Part shown: positions 48,866 to 58,091 of the stretch, in pieces
Position numbering within the stretch: the first letter of the stretch is position 1
Layout: the number at the start of each line of letters is the position of its first letter
Source of the DNA: Niallia taxi
GTDB lineage: Bacteria; Bacillota; Bacilli; Bacillales; Cytobacillaceae
Direction of reading: 5' to 3'
NCBI RefSeq assembly: GCF_004005475.1
Contig: NZ_RZTZ01000007.1
Span: forward strand, 124,001 to 188,000
DNA: 64,000 nt
Program-made: the position numbers and the translations under genes
The notes under the pieces: generated by a model
The model's database searches: none
What the model was told of the DNA's origin: nothing
The model's input: the letters and a program-made list of their open reading frames with translations, nothing else

Positions 48866-48892
48866 TAAAAAAATAGGAAATTCGACCGATAA
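48866..48892 (+). promoter_or_regulatory. SigD-type (motility sigma factor) promoter
   Basis: TAAA (48866-48869), 15 bp, ACCGATAA (48885-48892) matches the Bacillus SigD consensus TAAA-N15-GCCGATAT at 10 of 12 positions. The start would fall near 48899, just ahead of the c-di-GMP aptamer. It drives the decarboxylase/chemoreceptor operon, and chemoreceptor genes are typical SigD targets. Bases 48476-48865 hold no gene I can support. Confidence 0.75.
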
Positions 48893-48929
48893 TTTGGACA
48901 TAGGTTAGTAGGATAAATTCTTTATATAT

Positions 48930-49008
48930 CTTTGGCAAACTCACTGAAAAGTGAGGACGCAAAGCTTCGGGTCTAAGGCATTTTGATAGCTATGATGGCT
49001 GAGCTGCA
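48930..49008 (+). promoter_or_regulatory. Cyclic-di-GMP-I (GEMM-I) riboswitch aptamer
   Basis: The hallmark strings occur in order: GGCAAAC (48934-48940), the short P2 stem TCAC-TGAAAA-GTGA with its GAAA-type loop, GGACGCAAAGC (48954-48964), CGGGTCTAAGG with the tetraloop-receptor-like CTAA, and the 3' segment GATAGCTATGATGGCTGAGCTGC. This order and these core bases are diagnostic of class I c-di-GMP riboswitches. P1 looks weaker than usual. The expression platform follows directly. Confidence 0.93.
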
Positions 49009-49067
49009 ACATACATATTATTTAATGTATTTTTGTTTGCAGCCCTTATTTACATAGGGCCTTTTTT
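49003..49067 (+). terminator. Riboswitch expression platform: antiterminator and terminator
   Basis: GCCCT (49042-49046) pairs with AGGGC (49056-49060) before CTTTTTT, an intrinsic terminator. Alternatively GCTGCAA (49003-49009) pairs with TTGCAGC (49037-49043), with inner ATACAT/ATGTAT, which takes the first bases of the terminator arm. GCTGC also lies at the 3' edge of the aptamer (P1). If ligand binding holds that edge, the terminator forms, predicting an OFF switch. Confidence 0.75.
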
Positions 49068-49132
49068 ATTGAACCTCTTTTTTAGATACTAAAGTATTTA
49101 TCTTATTAGCAAAAAAAATTTTGGAGGAAATT

Positions 49133-50782
49133 ATGGATTTTAAAAAAGTACAGCAGTTATTTCCTAGTGAAGACGGAAATAAACAGCAGCAACTAGAATT
49201 ATTAGGTTATATCGAGCAATTATTAAGTGGAATTGATAGCAAGAAGGATCCTAACAAATCTACATTAGGTCCTATTCAGGAGAAAAGTGACAATTTGTAC
49301 AAAGAAATAGTTGAAAATGCAGCTACTCCAAATTCCGGAATTAATATGGAGGAAATAGTAAATAAACTTATTGCTCTTTCTGATGGACATCCTTACCATA
49401 CTAGAAATTTCGTTACTAATGTTTTACCAATGGCAAGTATTCCTGGAATTATTGGACTGCTAACGACTTCAATCTTAAATGGAAACAACCTTTGGGATGT
49501 ATATGGCCCTGCAGCAGCAGAAGCAGAGGTTAAAGTAATTTCAATGATGTCTAAGCTTGTTGGGTATGATTACACAAAAAGCTGGGGATACACTACTTGG
49601 GGTGGACAGGGTGCCGTATTCAGCGGTCTGCGTCTAGCAATTGCTAAGCAATTCCCAAATGCTAAAGAGGAAGGCGTACCAAATAATCTTTACTGCTTCG
49701 CTTCAGAAAATGCCCATTATAGTCTATTAAAATCTGTTGAAGCAACTGGAATAGGCAGCAACCATTTAATTCGCGTTAAAGCTGGAAGCGACTTTGCAAT
49801 GGACATAACAGATCTTCAAGAGAAAATGGAAGCTGTTATCCAAAAAGGCGGTATTCCAATCTATGTTGTAGCTACAACTGGAACTACTGATAGCTTCGGT
49901 ATTGACGATGTGAAAAGTATTAAAGAAATTACTACTGAATTAGAGAAAAAACATCAGTTAAAACCAATTCACATCCATGCAGATTCTGCATTAGGCGGAT
50001 TCTATTCATTATTTGCCAATTACGATTTCACTAACAATCCTCTTAACTTTGAAAAGGATGTATTGGAAGGTTTAATGCAAATTAATGAAAGAATGCAGTA
50101 TATCTCCATCGCGGATAGCCTATGCTTCGACTTCCAAAAGCTTGGTCAAACACCATATTTAACAAGTCTTTTCTTAGTGAAAAATGGCGAGAGCCTTGGT
50201 CTTCTTGACCTTGAAGAGTTTGAAACACCTTATGTTGGGAATCGTGGATATGGAAGCTACCATACAGGTTATACGTTAGAGTGCTCAAGAATGGGAAGCT
50301 CAATTGCTATTTATGCTGCATTATTAGCGTTCGGTGTTGAAGGCTACCAACAGATTCTTGCAAATTATGTTCGCGTTAATATCGCCTTCAGAAAAATGTT
50401 AAAAGAAAGAATCCCTAATATGGGAATTACTAACGAGAAAAATATTGGTCCTATTACAACATTCCGTATTTACCAAGACACTGTACAATGGGATCTTGAA
50501 CAAAGCGGTCAAGCAACTACTGAACAAATAAATCTTACAAACGAATTAAACTATGAATTATTTGAAATTCTTGGTCAACAACGTGAAGATGTATTTTTCG
50601 GTGATACTAAAAAGCAATGCTTAGTAGATGTAAGTGATTCAGATGAGCGTCTCCCTATTTATGTTTCTAAATTATTCTCGATTTCACCATATACAGAAGT
50701 GGAACATTTAGACCATATGATAACAGCTATTGAGAAATCCATAATGAAAATGGAGGGTATGAAAGTTGAAGTTACCCTCTAG
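49133..50782 (+). CDS. PLP-dependent amino acid decarboxylase (group II)
   Basis: 549-aa cytoplasmic enzyme of the glutamate/tyrosine/aromatic decarboxylase fold. [10 protein letters not shown] (His195, stacks on PLP), IHADSALGG (Asp284, binds the pyridine N) and [10 protein letters not shown] (Schiff-base Lys336) are present. The residue before the Lys is Gln, where most relatives have His. [14 protein letters not shown] follows. GGAGG five bases upstream sets the ATG. It overlaps the chemoreceptor gene by 17 bp. The substrate is not deducible; tyrosine, glutamate or another amino acid are options. Expression is under a SigD-type promoter and c-di-GMP riboswitch. Confidence 0.92.
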   Translation: MDFKKVQQLFPSEDGNKQQQLELLGYIEQLLSGIDSKKDPNKSTLGPIQEKSDNLYKEIVENAATPNSGINMEEIVNKLIALSDGHPYHTRNFVTNVLPMASIPGIIGLLTTSILNGNNLWDVYGPAAAEAEVKVISMMSKLVGYDYTKSWGYTTWGGQGAVFSGLRLAIAKQFPNAKEEGVPNNLYCFASENAHYSLLKSVEATGIGSNHLIRVKAGSDFAMDITDLQEKMEAVIQKGGIPIYVVATTGTTDSFGIDDVKSIKEITTELEKKHQLKPIHIHADSALGGFYSLFANYDFTNNPLNFEKDVLEGLMQINERMQYISIADSLCFDFQKLGQTPYLTSLFLVKNGESLGLLDLEEFETPYVGNRGYGSYHTGYTLECSRMGSSIAIYAALLAFGVEGYQQILANYVRVNIAFRKMLKERIPNMGITNEKNIGPITTFRIYQDTVQWDLEQSGQATTEQINLTNELNYELFEILGQQREDVFFGDTKKQCLVDVSDSDERLPIYVSKLFSISPYTEVEHLDHMITAIEKSIMKMEGMKVEVTL

Positions 50783-52460
50783 AAAAAAGTCGATACTATT
50801 TAAAAACATTTTAGATTTTGTTATACCTATTGCTATTTTTTCCGTTATATTTAGTGCAACTCTTTATACTTTTTCGATGAATATTATTAATAATTATGTT
50901 ATTGACCAGTTTGAGAATCGTTTAGAAACAGTTCTTAATGACATGGTTGAAAACATTGATACTACTCTTGTAGAAAGTGCTGATAGTGGCAATGCAAGTG
51001 CATATAAAGAACTACTAGATAAAGTAAATTATTACCAGCAAAAACATAAGGTCGAAAACACTTATGTTCTCGCTAAAAAAGGTAATAACGAGTACATCGT
51101 CGCATTAAGTAACTCTGATGAGCAAGGGTCAGATTACACGTTTTCTGAGGATATGAAACAAACACTATCAGAAGGAAAAATTCAATATAGTGATATTTAT
51201 AAGGATGAATTTGGGGTTCATAAATCTATCTTTGCTCCTATAAAGGGAACAGATATGATTGCTGGTATTGATATGGATGCATCATTTATCAATGCTTTAA
51301 AATCACAGGCACTTTATACGTCATTAGCTTTAACTGTCATCTTTATTATTTTAGGTATAATCATTGCCTACTTTATTAGCAAACGAATTACAAATCCTAT
51401 CATTGCTATAAAGAACTACGTAAACCAAGTTGCTGATGGTAACTTAGAAGTAAAAGACCTGAATATTAATAGAGAAGATGAAATTGGTCAGCTGGCAGCT
51501 GGAACACAGCAAATGGTATTGGATCTTAACACCTTAATTAATAAAATAGCTCATAATGCACAAGAAGTTTCGACAACTGCTGAAGAACTTAGCTCTAGTG
51601 CTGAGCAAACAAATGTTTCCGTTGTTCAAGTAACCGAATCTATTCAGGAAGTATCAAGTGGTGTGGAGAATCAGACTCAAAATATCGATAAAATGAACAA
51701 AGGGATATTTGATGTTTCTAATGGTATGCAGCTTATCGCTTCAAACGTTAAGGACGTGTCTACAAATTCTAATGAAACTTCCAAGGTTGCAACAAATGGC
51801 TCCATGGTTATAGATTCTGCGCTTGAGCAAATGGATGAAATTCACCAATCTATGAAACATACTTCTGAGGTTGTTAATAGATTAAGCAAGCAAACGAATG
51901 AAATCGGCGAAATTATTTCATTAATTACTGCCATTTCAGACCAAACTAACCTATTAGCGCTTAATGCTTCAATTGAGGCAGCAAGAGCCGGGGACCATGG
52001 TAAAGGATTCGCAGTAGTAGCTGAAGAGGTGCGTAAATTAGCGGAGGAATCCAGAACTGCTGCAAACAATATTACAAATAAAATTGAAACTATTAAAGTA
52101 GAATCTTCAAATGCTGTTGAGGCAATGAACTCTGGATACAGTAAATTAGAAGATGGTGTTGCAACGTTTGAGCATGCAAGAGGTGCTTTTGCTGATATCA
52201 AGAAATCAGTCGAAGGTGTTAATACGCAAATCACAGAGGTTAATACTGCGATTGAAGACATGAATAATGGTGTTCAACAAGTATCTAAATCAATGGAAGA
52301 GCTAAGTGCAATATCTGTTGAAACAACAAGCAATATTCAACAAATTGCCGCTACCTCTGAAGAGCAAACTGCCATATTTGAAGAAATCGCAAATTCTGCT
52401 TCGACTATGTCTACAATGGCTGAAAGTCTGCGTGATAGTGTTAAGAAATTTAAATTGTAA
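50766..52460 (+). CDS. Methyl-accepting chemotaxis protein
   Basis: 564-aa transmembrane chemoreceptor. TM1 (about residues 12-35), an extracellular sensory domain of ~145 residues (Cache-like, about 38-180), TM2 (about 182-204), HAMP (about 205-257) and a cytoplasmic signalling domain with the conserved tip [40 protein letters not shown] start, eight bases after GGAGGG and inside the decarboxylase gene, implies translational coupling. The coupling suggests the receptor senses a substrate or product of the decarboxylase; this is inferred. Confidence 0.95.
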   Translation: MKLPSRKKSILFKNILDFVIPIAIFSVIFSATLYTFSMNIINNYVIDQFENRLETVLNDMVENIDTTLVESADSGNASAYKELLDKVNYYQQKHKVENTYVLAKKGNNEYIVALSNSDEQGSDYTFSEDMKQTLSEGKIQYSDIYKDEFGVHKSIFAPIKGTDMIAGIDMDASFINALKSQALYTSLALTVIFIILGIIIAYFISKRITNPIIAIKNYVNQVADGNLEVKDLNINREDEIGQLAAGTQQMVLDLNTLINKIAHNAQEVSTTAEELSSSAEQTNVSVVQVTESIQEVSSGVENQTQNIDKMNKGIFDVSNGMQLIASNVKDVSTNSNETSKVATNGSMVIDSALEQMDEIHQSMKHTSEVVNRLSKQTNEIGEIISLITAISDQTNLLALNASIEAARAGDHGKGFAVVAEEVRKLAEESRTAANNITNKIETIKVESSNAVEAMNSGYSKLEDGVATFEHARGAFADIKKSVEGVNTQITEVNTAIEDMNNGVQQVSKSMEELSAISVETTSNIQQIAATSEEQTAIFEEIANSASTMSTMAESLRDSVKKFKL

Positions 52461-52554
52461 AGTTTAAATCAACAGTCCTATTCATTATGTAGGATGTACC
52501 TAAGACTTTAAACAAATTGCTTTAAAGGTCAAAAGCAAAATGATATTGTTTCCG

Positions 52555-52597
52555 CTGAGTTACATTTCGTTATATGAGATGTAACTCAGTTTTTTTT
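52555..52597 (+). terminator. Terminator of the decarboxylase/chemoreceptor operon
   Basis: CTGAGTTACAT (52555-52565) pairs with ATGTAACTCAG (52579-52589), followed by eight T residues. The rest of 52461-52811 shows no gene; GGAGCG lies before the next start. Confidence 0.9.
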
Positions 52598-52811
52598 ACA
52601 TATAATTCCCCTATTATTTTCAATCATCTATGTACCTCTTTTATTCCCGTTCACCATTAATAGAAAGATCTTTTCCAGCTAGTATGATCAATTATTCTCA
52701 CTAGTTTACTCCCTTCATTATTTTTTTCGATAAGTCTTTTTCCTTTTCACTGTTTTTTCACCATTGCTATATATATTGAGGTCTGTGAGAAAAAGTTAAA
52801 GGAGCGAAAAT

Positions 52812-54263
52812 ATGAATTTTTTAAAACGCGCATTTCTAAGTGTTAAGGCAAGGAAGGGAAAAAGTCTGCTGCAGATATTTGTATTTTCTGTTATTTGTGT
52901 ACTTGTACTGACAGGCTTATCTATTCAAACAGCAGCAAAAAAATCCAGTGACTTGGCTAGGAAGCAGCTTGGTGCAGATGTGACATTACAGGTTGACATG
53001 GACAAATTACGGGAGCAAATGCAATCGGAAGCATCTGAAGGTGGTGGACGAGCTAAATTCACGTCTACTCCAATTGATGTGGAAACAGCAGAGGAACTGA
53101 CTTCATATGACCAAATTAAAGGCTATAATTTCTATTCCTCTACAACTGGTCTTGCTTCTAGCTTTGATCCAATTGAAAACAGTACATCTACAACAACAGA
53201 AGAAGAAACAGCAACCCAAGAGGGTGCCGGCAGAATGGGCGGGATGGCTCAAGGTGATGTCACACTTCAAGGTGTGACTTTTACAGATTCCTATACAGAC
53301 TTTATGGACAGCACTGCTGAAATAGTCGCGGGAGAGCATCTTACAGATGAGGATGTTGGCAAAAATGTAGCCGTTATCGAACAGACACTTGCTGAGGAAA
53401 ATGATTTACAGGTTGGTGATAAAATTACTGTCACAAGCCCGCAGGATGATTCTGTTTCACTTGAGCTAGAAATTAAAGGTATTTATACTACTACTTCAAC
53501 CGGCTCTGATCAAGCAATGGACTTTACTGCAATGATACCTTACAACAAAATTTTTGTACCATATACAGCAGCATCCGAACTAAAAGGCGCGGATTATGAA
53601 GGAACAATTGACAGTGCTATTTATTACATTAATGACCCGGCAGATATGGAAGCATTCGTGGCCCAAGCTAAAAAAGAGAGCGGCATTGATTTTGATACAT
53701 TCAAGCTGGATGCAAATGATGAACTATATCAGCAAATGGTTGGTCCGATAGAAAATGTCGCTAGCTTCTCCAAAAATATTGTTTACCTAGTTTCGATTGC
53801 TGGTGCTGTCATTTTAGGTCTAATTGTGATGATGTCTATTAGAGAACGAAAATATGAAATGGGTGTTCTTTTAGCAATCGGTGAGCAACGCTGGAAGCTG
53901 GCTGGCCAGTTTATCGTTGAAATACTGCTTGTTGCCGTTCTGTCTCTTGGAATTGCCACGGTGAGTGGAAATGCAGTGGCAAGTAAGGTAAGTGATCAGT
54001 TGTTAAGTCAAGAAATTGCTTCAAGCGAAACAACTTCAACACCAGATTCATTTAGAGGTGGCGGATTTGGCAAAGGAATGGCCATGAATACAGCGGCAAC
54101 AGCAGATGCCCAAACAATTGCTGAGCTGGATGTTAGCGCAACAGGAAAAGACTTAGGTATTTTAGCTCTCATCGGCGTATTGATTGCCGTCATTTCTGCA
54201 TTATTGCCATCATTGTCCGTTCTTCGATTGCAGCCTAAAACAATCTTAAGCAAACAGGATTAA
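52812..54263 (+). CDS. MacB/FtsX-type ABC transporter permease
   Basis: 483-aa membrane protein: TM1 (about 20-40), a large extracytoplasmic MacB-PCD-like domain (about 45-320) with a Ser/Thr/Gly-rich insert, then three helices (about 325-345, 370-395, 445-470) with the FtsX motif RERKYEMGVLLAIGEQRWKL. AAAGGAG precedes the ATG. The ATPase gene follows 22 bp later. Such pairs export peptides or act in envelope stress rather than importing solutes. No two-component system adjoins. A second Ser/Gly-rich insert (about 400-425) is low-complexity. Confidence 0.9.
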   Translation: MNFLKRAFLSVKARKGKSLLQIFVFSVICVLVLTGLSIQTAAKKSSDLARKQLGADVTLQVDMDKLREQMQSEASEGGGRAKFTSTPIDVETAEELTSYDQIKGYNFYSSTTGLASSFDPIENSTSTTTEEETATQEGAGRMGGMAQGDVTLQGVTFTDSYTDFMDSTAEIVAGEHLTDEDVGKNVAVIEQTLAEENDLQVGDKITVTSPQDDSVSLELEIKGIYTTTSTGSDQAMDFTAMIPYNKIFVPYTAASELKGADYEGTIDSAIYYINDPADMEAFVAQAKKESGIDFDTFKLDANDELYQQMVGPIENVASFSKNIVYLVSIAGAVILGLIVMMSIRERKYEMGVLLAIGEQRWKLAGQFIVEILLVAVLSLGIATVSGNAVASKVSDQLLSQEIASSETTSTPDSFRGGGFGKGMAMNTAATADAQTIAELDVSATGKDLGILALIGVLIAVISALLPSLSVLRLQPKTILSKQD

Positions 54264-54285
54264 AAGAATAAGGAGATGAATATAG

Positions 54286-54981
54286 ATGGGTTCTTTATTA
54301 GAATTACAAAACATCAGTTACTGGTATAAACACGAAAACAAAAAAGTCGATATCCTGAAAAATATAAGTGTTAGTTTTGACAGAGGTATTTTCTATACCA
54401 TCATTGGCCCATCAGGCTCTGGAAAGACGACCTTCCTTGCCCTGGCGAGTGCACTTGATGTCCCAAAGGACGGCTCCGTTCTTTATGAGGGAAAGGATAT
54501 TAAAAAAATCGGGCTTTCTAAATTCCGCAATAAATATGTATCCATTGTTTTTCAAGCATATAACCTATTGCCATATATGACTGCCCTGCAAAATGTAACA
54601 ACAGCTATGGAGATTACTGGTTCCAGCCATAAAAACAAAAAGGAATATGCTTTAGAAATGCTGGCAAAGGTGGGTATTTCTGCTGATCAAGCCCGCCAGA
54701 AAGTCCTTACATTGAGCGGAGGACAGCAGCAGCGTGTGTCCATCGCAAGGGCATTATGCTGTGATGCGGAGCTCATTGTGGCAGACGAACCAACAGGAAA
54801 CCTTGATGAAACGACTGCCCAGGAAATCGTCGGAATTCTTCAGGCCCTTGCACATAATGAAGGAAAAAGCGTGATTGTGGTAACACATGATCAAAACATT
54901 GCCCAGCAATCAGATGTTGTTGTTAAACTTTCAAAAGGAAGCTTTACTGTCACAGCAAACAAAGAAGCCGTGCACGTATAA
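54286..54981 (+). CDS. ABC transporter ATP-binding protein (MacB/LolD type)
   Basis: 231-aa ATPase: Walker A GPSGSGKTT, Q-loop FQAYNLLPYMTA, signature LSGGQQQR, Walker B LIVADEPTGNLD and H-loop VVTHD. It belongs to the LolD/MacB/YknY group that pairs with FtsX-type permeases. It shares an operon with the permease just upstream, with AAGGAGATG before the start. Confidence 0.95.
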   Translation: MGSLLELQNISYWYKHENKKVDILKNISVSFDRGIFYTIIGPSGSGKTTFLALASALDVPKDGSVLYEGKDIKKIGLSKFRNKYVSIVFQAYNLLPYMTALQNVTTAMEITGSSHKNKKEYALEMLAKVGISADQARQKVLTLSGGQQQRVSIARALCCDAELIVADEPTGNLDETTAQEIVGILQALAHNEGKSVIVVTHDQNIAQQSDVVVKLSKGSFTVTANKEAVHV

Positions 54982-54997
54982 TTAAATCAAATACTAA

Positions 54998-55027
54998 AAA
55001 GTACATCATGAAGTGTGATGTACTTTT
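54998..55027. terminator. Bidirectional terminator
   Basis: AAAGTACATCA (54998-55008) pairs with TGATGTACTTT (55016-55026) before a T-run. It separates the convergent ABC ATPase and GntR genes. Confidence 0.85.
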
Positions 55028-55036
55028 TTGAAGTAT

Positions 55037-55744
55037 TTATTTAAAGCTAACTCTATTCAATATTTTTGCTTTCTGGAAATGAAAGATCGATTTCGACAGT
55101 TCAAAAATGATGCCATTTGTAAGTGACACGGTGTTTTCAATTATCAATCCAGGATCACCGCTTTTTAACTGCAGCAAATTGGCTGTGTCTTCATCCATCA
55201 ACGCACAATTTATAACCTTGTCTGCAAATCCGATGCTTAGCTTTAAGTCTTCAATTAAATAGGTATAAATGGATTGTACAGCTATTTCCTCATTTAAATA
55301 TGGAACGATATCCTTTTTAAAATAGCTGATTTCGATGGAAAAAGGCTCTTCATTGACAATCCGCAAACGCTTTGTATAGTACAATTTGGCTCCCTGTTCA
55401 CATTGAAGCCTCCTTGCCAGCTCGTCATCTGCCTCCATGACATGCAGTTCTAAAATCTTCGTTTCAATTATTTTAGCTGGCAAATCCTTCGTTAAGCCAC
55501 GCAAGCTCCCTAAGTTGATATAATCTGTTTCTGATTTTTTTCTCAGGAACATCCCGCTCCCTTGAACCTGGTAAATATAGCCACGATTAACAAGCTGTGT
55601 GACGGCTTTTCTGACAGTACTTCTGCTTACCTCAAATTGTTTGGCAAGCTCCTCCTCTGTTGGAAGCTTATTCGTCTCGTCAAATTTCCCTTCTGTAATT
55701 TCCTTCTCCAAGAAATCCGCTATATCTCTATATTTTACTGCCAT
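55037..55744 (-). CDS. GntR family regulator (HutC/UTRA subfamily)
   Basis: About 235-aa repressor. The winged helix (about 1-70) has KLPTEEELAKQFEVSRSTVRKAV and GYIYQVQGSGMFL. The UTRA ligand domain (about 90-235) has LYYTKRLRIVNEEPFSIEISYF and the C-terminal strand ISLT-like NTVSLTNGIIFELSKSIF. AAGGAGAC sets the start at 55744. It lies downstream of the 6-phospho-beta-glucosidase gene but behind a terminator. It likely regulates that gene, in response to a phospho-beta-glucoside. Confidence 0.92.
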   Translation of the reverse strand: MAVKYRDIADFLEKEITEGKFDETNKLPTEEELAKQFEVSRSTVRKAVTQLVNRGYIYQVQGSGMFLRKKSETDYINLGSLRGLTKDLPAKIIETKILELHVMEADDELARRLQCEQGAKLYYTKRLRIVNEEPFSIEISYFKKDIVPYLNEEIAVQSIYTYLIEDLKLSIGFADKVINCALMDEDTANLLQLKSGDPGLIIENTVSLTNGIIFELSKSIFHFQKAKILNRVSFK

Positions 55745-55828
55745 AAAAGTCTCCTTCATAAAAAAACAGTTAGTGTATTGACTCTATTGTAAACAATAAA
55801 TGACTTGAATAAAATGATTCAAAAGCAA

Positions 55829-55862
55829 AAACCTCCTATTTATATAAGGAGGTTTCGTTTTT
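55829..55862. terminator. Terminator of the bglA gene
   Basis: AAACCTCCT (55829-55837) pairs with AGGAGGTTT (55847-55855). The minus strand continues TTTGCTTTTG, and the plus strand also has a T-run, so it may act both ways. Confidence 0.75.
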
Positions 55863-55864
55863 TA

Positions 55865-57274
55865 TTAAAGCTCTTCCCCTCTCGTTTCAATGATATGCTT
55901 GTACCAATGAAACGAAAGCTTTTTCTTTCTGTTCAGATTATCAGCGTGGTCGACATAAATAAATCCGTACTGCTTCTTATAACCGTTGAGCCAGCTTAAC
56001 AAATCAATAACAGACCATGCATAATAGCCTTTTAAGTTAATGCCTTCTCCTATTGCACGCTTAACAACCTTTAAATGCTCTTCAATATATTTAATTCGAG
56101 GAACATCGACTATTTCGTTATCAATAATTGGATCCTCGTCGCCAAGGCCATTTTCAGTTACGTACATTTTAATATCTCCATAGCGGTCTTTTAACATATG
56201 CAAGCCGTCAAGGAAGCCTTGTGGGGAGATTTCCCAGCCCCATTTTGTATATGTTTTGTCATTCATTTTGACTGTTCGATAGTATCCGTCAAAGGATGGG
56301 TTACCAGGAGCAAGTGTGGAGGATTCTCTTGAATGCTCCATTGCCAGCGAACCTTCCGCAATTCTTTCAACACGGATTGGCTGGTAATAATTCAAACCGA
56401 TAAAATCATTGCTTTCTGCATTTCTTTTCAATGTATCTAGTTCTTCCTCTGTCCAGCTAGGAGTCCAACCCTTTTCTTCTAGCTGCTTCACAACATAAGA
56501 TGGATATTCTCCTTTTAAAATCGGATCATAATACCAAAAAGTCTCATATTCATTTGCATGCTGTGCAGCAACAATATTTGCTTGCTTGCCGTCCACACTG
56601 TAGGCTGGCAAAAACACATGTGTAATTCCGATTTCACCGTATTGCTTTAAGCTCTTATACACTTCTACTGCTTTAGCATGAGCATAAAACACATAATGTG
56701 TTGCTTGGAAATATTTCTTCTCATCATTTGTAATGCCTGGTGGATGCGCCCCTTTTAAATAACCTAACCCTGTAAACATGACCGTTTCATTGAAAGTGAT
56801 CCAATGTTTAACACGGTCCCCAAATTCACGGAAGCAAACTTCTGCATATTTAACGAATGCATCTGCTGTACGTCTATTTGTCCAACCGCCGTCCTCTTCT
56901 AAAGTTAATGGCAAATCCCAATGATACAATGTCACAAATGGAACGATGCCGTATTTTAAGCATTCATTGATAAGATTATTATAAAACTCCAAGCCTTTAG
57001 CATTTACCTCTCCATCACCTGTAGGCAGAATTCGTGCCCATGACACAGAGAAGCGATAGGATTCAAGACCCATCTCAGCCATTAATTTAATATCCTCTTT
57101 ATAGCGATGATAATGGTCAATTGCGACATCACCATTCGTCCCTTCGAAAGTCTTTCCTGGTAACTTCGAAAATACGTCCCAGTTTGTTACCCCCTTACCA
57201 TCTTCATTCCATGCTCCTTCCACTTGGTAAGAAGCAGATGCTGCACCAAATAAAAAATCATGTGGAAATTTCAT
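55865..57274 (-). CDS. bglA: GH1 6-phospho-beta-glucosidase
   Basis: 469-aa cytoplasmic glycoside hydrolase family 1 enzyme. Acid/base Glu163 in TFNE and nucleophile Glu374 in VTENG are intact. The C-terminal loop LLSWLNGYKKQYGFIYVD carries Ser, Lys and Tyr at the spacing of the phosphate-binding S-x6-K-x-Y motif, favouring 6-phospho-beta-glucosides over free glucosides. No PTS gene adjoins, so the phosphorylated substrate comes from a PTS elsewhere. AGGAGG precedes the ATG. Promoter and operator are visible upstream. Confidence 0.93.
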   Translation of the reverse strand: MKFPHDFLFGAASASYQVEGAWNEDGKGVTNWDVFSKLPGKTFEGTNGDVAIDHYHRYKEDIKLMAEMGLESYRFSVSWARILPTGDGEVNAKGLEFYNNLINECLKYGIVPFVTLYHWDLPLTLEEDGGWTNRRTADAFVKYAEVCFREFGDRVKHWITFNETVMFTGLGYLKGAHPPGITNDEKKYFQATHYVFYAHAKAVEVYKSLKQYGEIGITHVFLPAYSVDGKQANIVAAQHANEYETFWYYDPILKGEYPSYVVKQLEEKGWTPSWTEEELDTLKRNAESNDFIGLNYYQPIRVERIAEGSLAMEHSRESSTLAPGNPSFDGYYRTVKMNDKTYTKWGWEISPQGFLDGLHMLKDRYGDIKMYVTENGLGDEDPIIDNEIVDVPRIKYIEEHLKVVKRAIGEGINLKGYYAWSVIDLLSWLNGYKKQYGFIYVDHADNLNRKKKLSFHWYKHIIETRGEEL

Positions 57275-57323
57275 TTTCGTCCTCCTTTTTATACTAATCT
57301 ATCTAATTGTTGTATATTTATTA

Positions 57324-57378
57324 AATTTGTACCTACAAATTATAAAACTATTATATCTAGTCTCTTCCTATCTGGCAA
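57324..57378 (-). promoter_or_regulatory. Promoter and operator of bglA
   Basis: On the minus strand TTGCCA (complement of 57373-57378), 17 bp, TATAAT (complement of 57350-57355). The perfect palindrome AATTTGTA-CC-TACAAATT (57324-57341) begins at about +2, a repressor position fitting the UTRA-type GntR encoded downstream. Confidence 0.8.
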
Positions 57379-57470
57379 TAAGAAAATCAGTTAACACGAC
57401 TTGAAGTATGTTCAAAGAAATTAATCGGATAATGCGGTTACGAAAATCTTCTTTTCTTTTTCAATGGAAA

Positions 57471-57532
57471 AAGTCTTCATGACAAAGAAGGAAGATTCAC
57501 TAAGTGATCCCTCCTCTTTGTCATACAGACTT
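57471..57532 (-). terminator. Long-stem terminator of the 81-aa protein gene
   Basis: AAGTCT...ATGACAAAGA (57471 onward) pairs with TCTTTGTCAT...AGACTT (ending 57532), an imperfect stem of about 20 bp with a short inner hairpin, followed on the minus strand by TTTTTCC. Confidence 0.75.
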
Positions 57533-57599
57533 ATAAGTACTAATAGACCAGTTTCTACTAAGTAATAAACCAAGTAAATAATACCCTTGTTTCCCTGTT

Positions 57600-57845
57600 T
57601 TATGGCTCATTCCACAGCAATGTCATCACAACAAAAAATAGTACAAGGACTAGAAATACTAAGCTTAAAAACCAAAGAGCAAGCTTTCTCCAAATACTTT
57701 TCTTTGCATACAATCCTAATATTAATGATGCTAGGAAAGAAACACTAAATATTTGTACCAGCCATTCATCAATAGCATTAAAAAAAAGGGGACTGATACT
57801 TATTAATGTTAAAACAATGGAAAGTCCAGCAGCATATTTTCTCAT
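57600..57845 (-). CDS. Small membrane protein
   Basis: 81-aa protein with three hydrophobic segments (about residues 5-22, 29-46, 56-77) and little else. AGAGGAGG precedes the ATG and a strong terminator follows, supporting expression. No family recognised. The 245-bp gap to the catalase gene (57846-58091) shows no clear promoter. Confidence 0.7.
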   Translation of the reverse strand: MRKYAAGLSIVLTLISISPLFFNAIDEWLVQIFSVSFLASLILGLYAKKSIWRKLALWFLSLVFLVLVLFFVVMTLLWNEP

Positions 57846-58091
57846 AAAAAACCTCCTCTTTTTTTAATTACCTTAACACATTTAGGATAAAATTACACAA
57901 AAGGGAACAAAAAACCTTTTATGTTTATTTTGTAAAGCTACGTTCAATAGTTTAGGAGGATTTGACTCCATTCTTAATAAAGCAGCTTAAGTCTGTCATA
58001 TATTAGCAAACTGCGGAATAACTTGTATCGATATTAAGTTCAAGCATTCCTTTTTATAAAGGATTAATTTCCAATCAGGGGTTGGTTAATA

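Noticed and set aside
48699-48962. 87-codon minus-strand frame
   Set aside because: It overlaps the SigD-type promoter and the c-di-GMP aptamer on the other strand and has no ribosome site.
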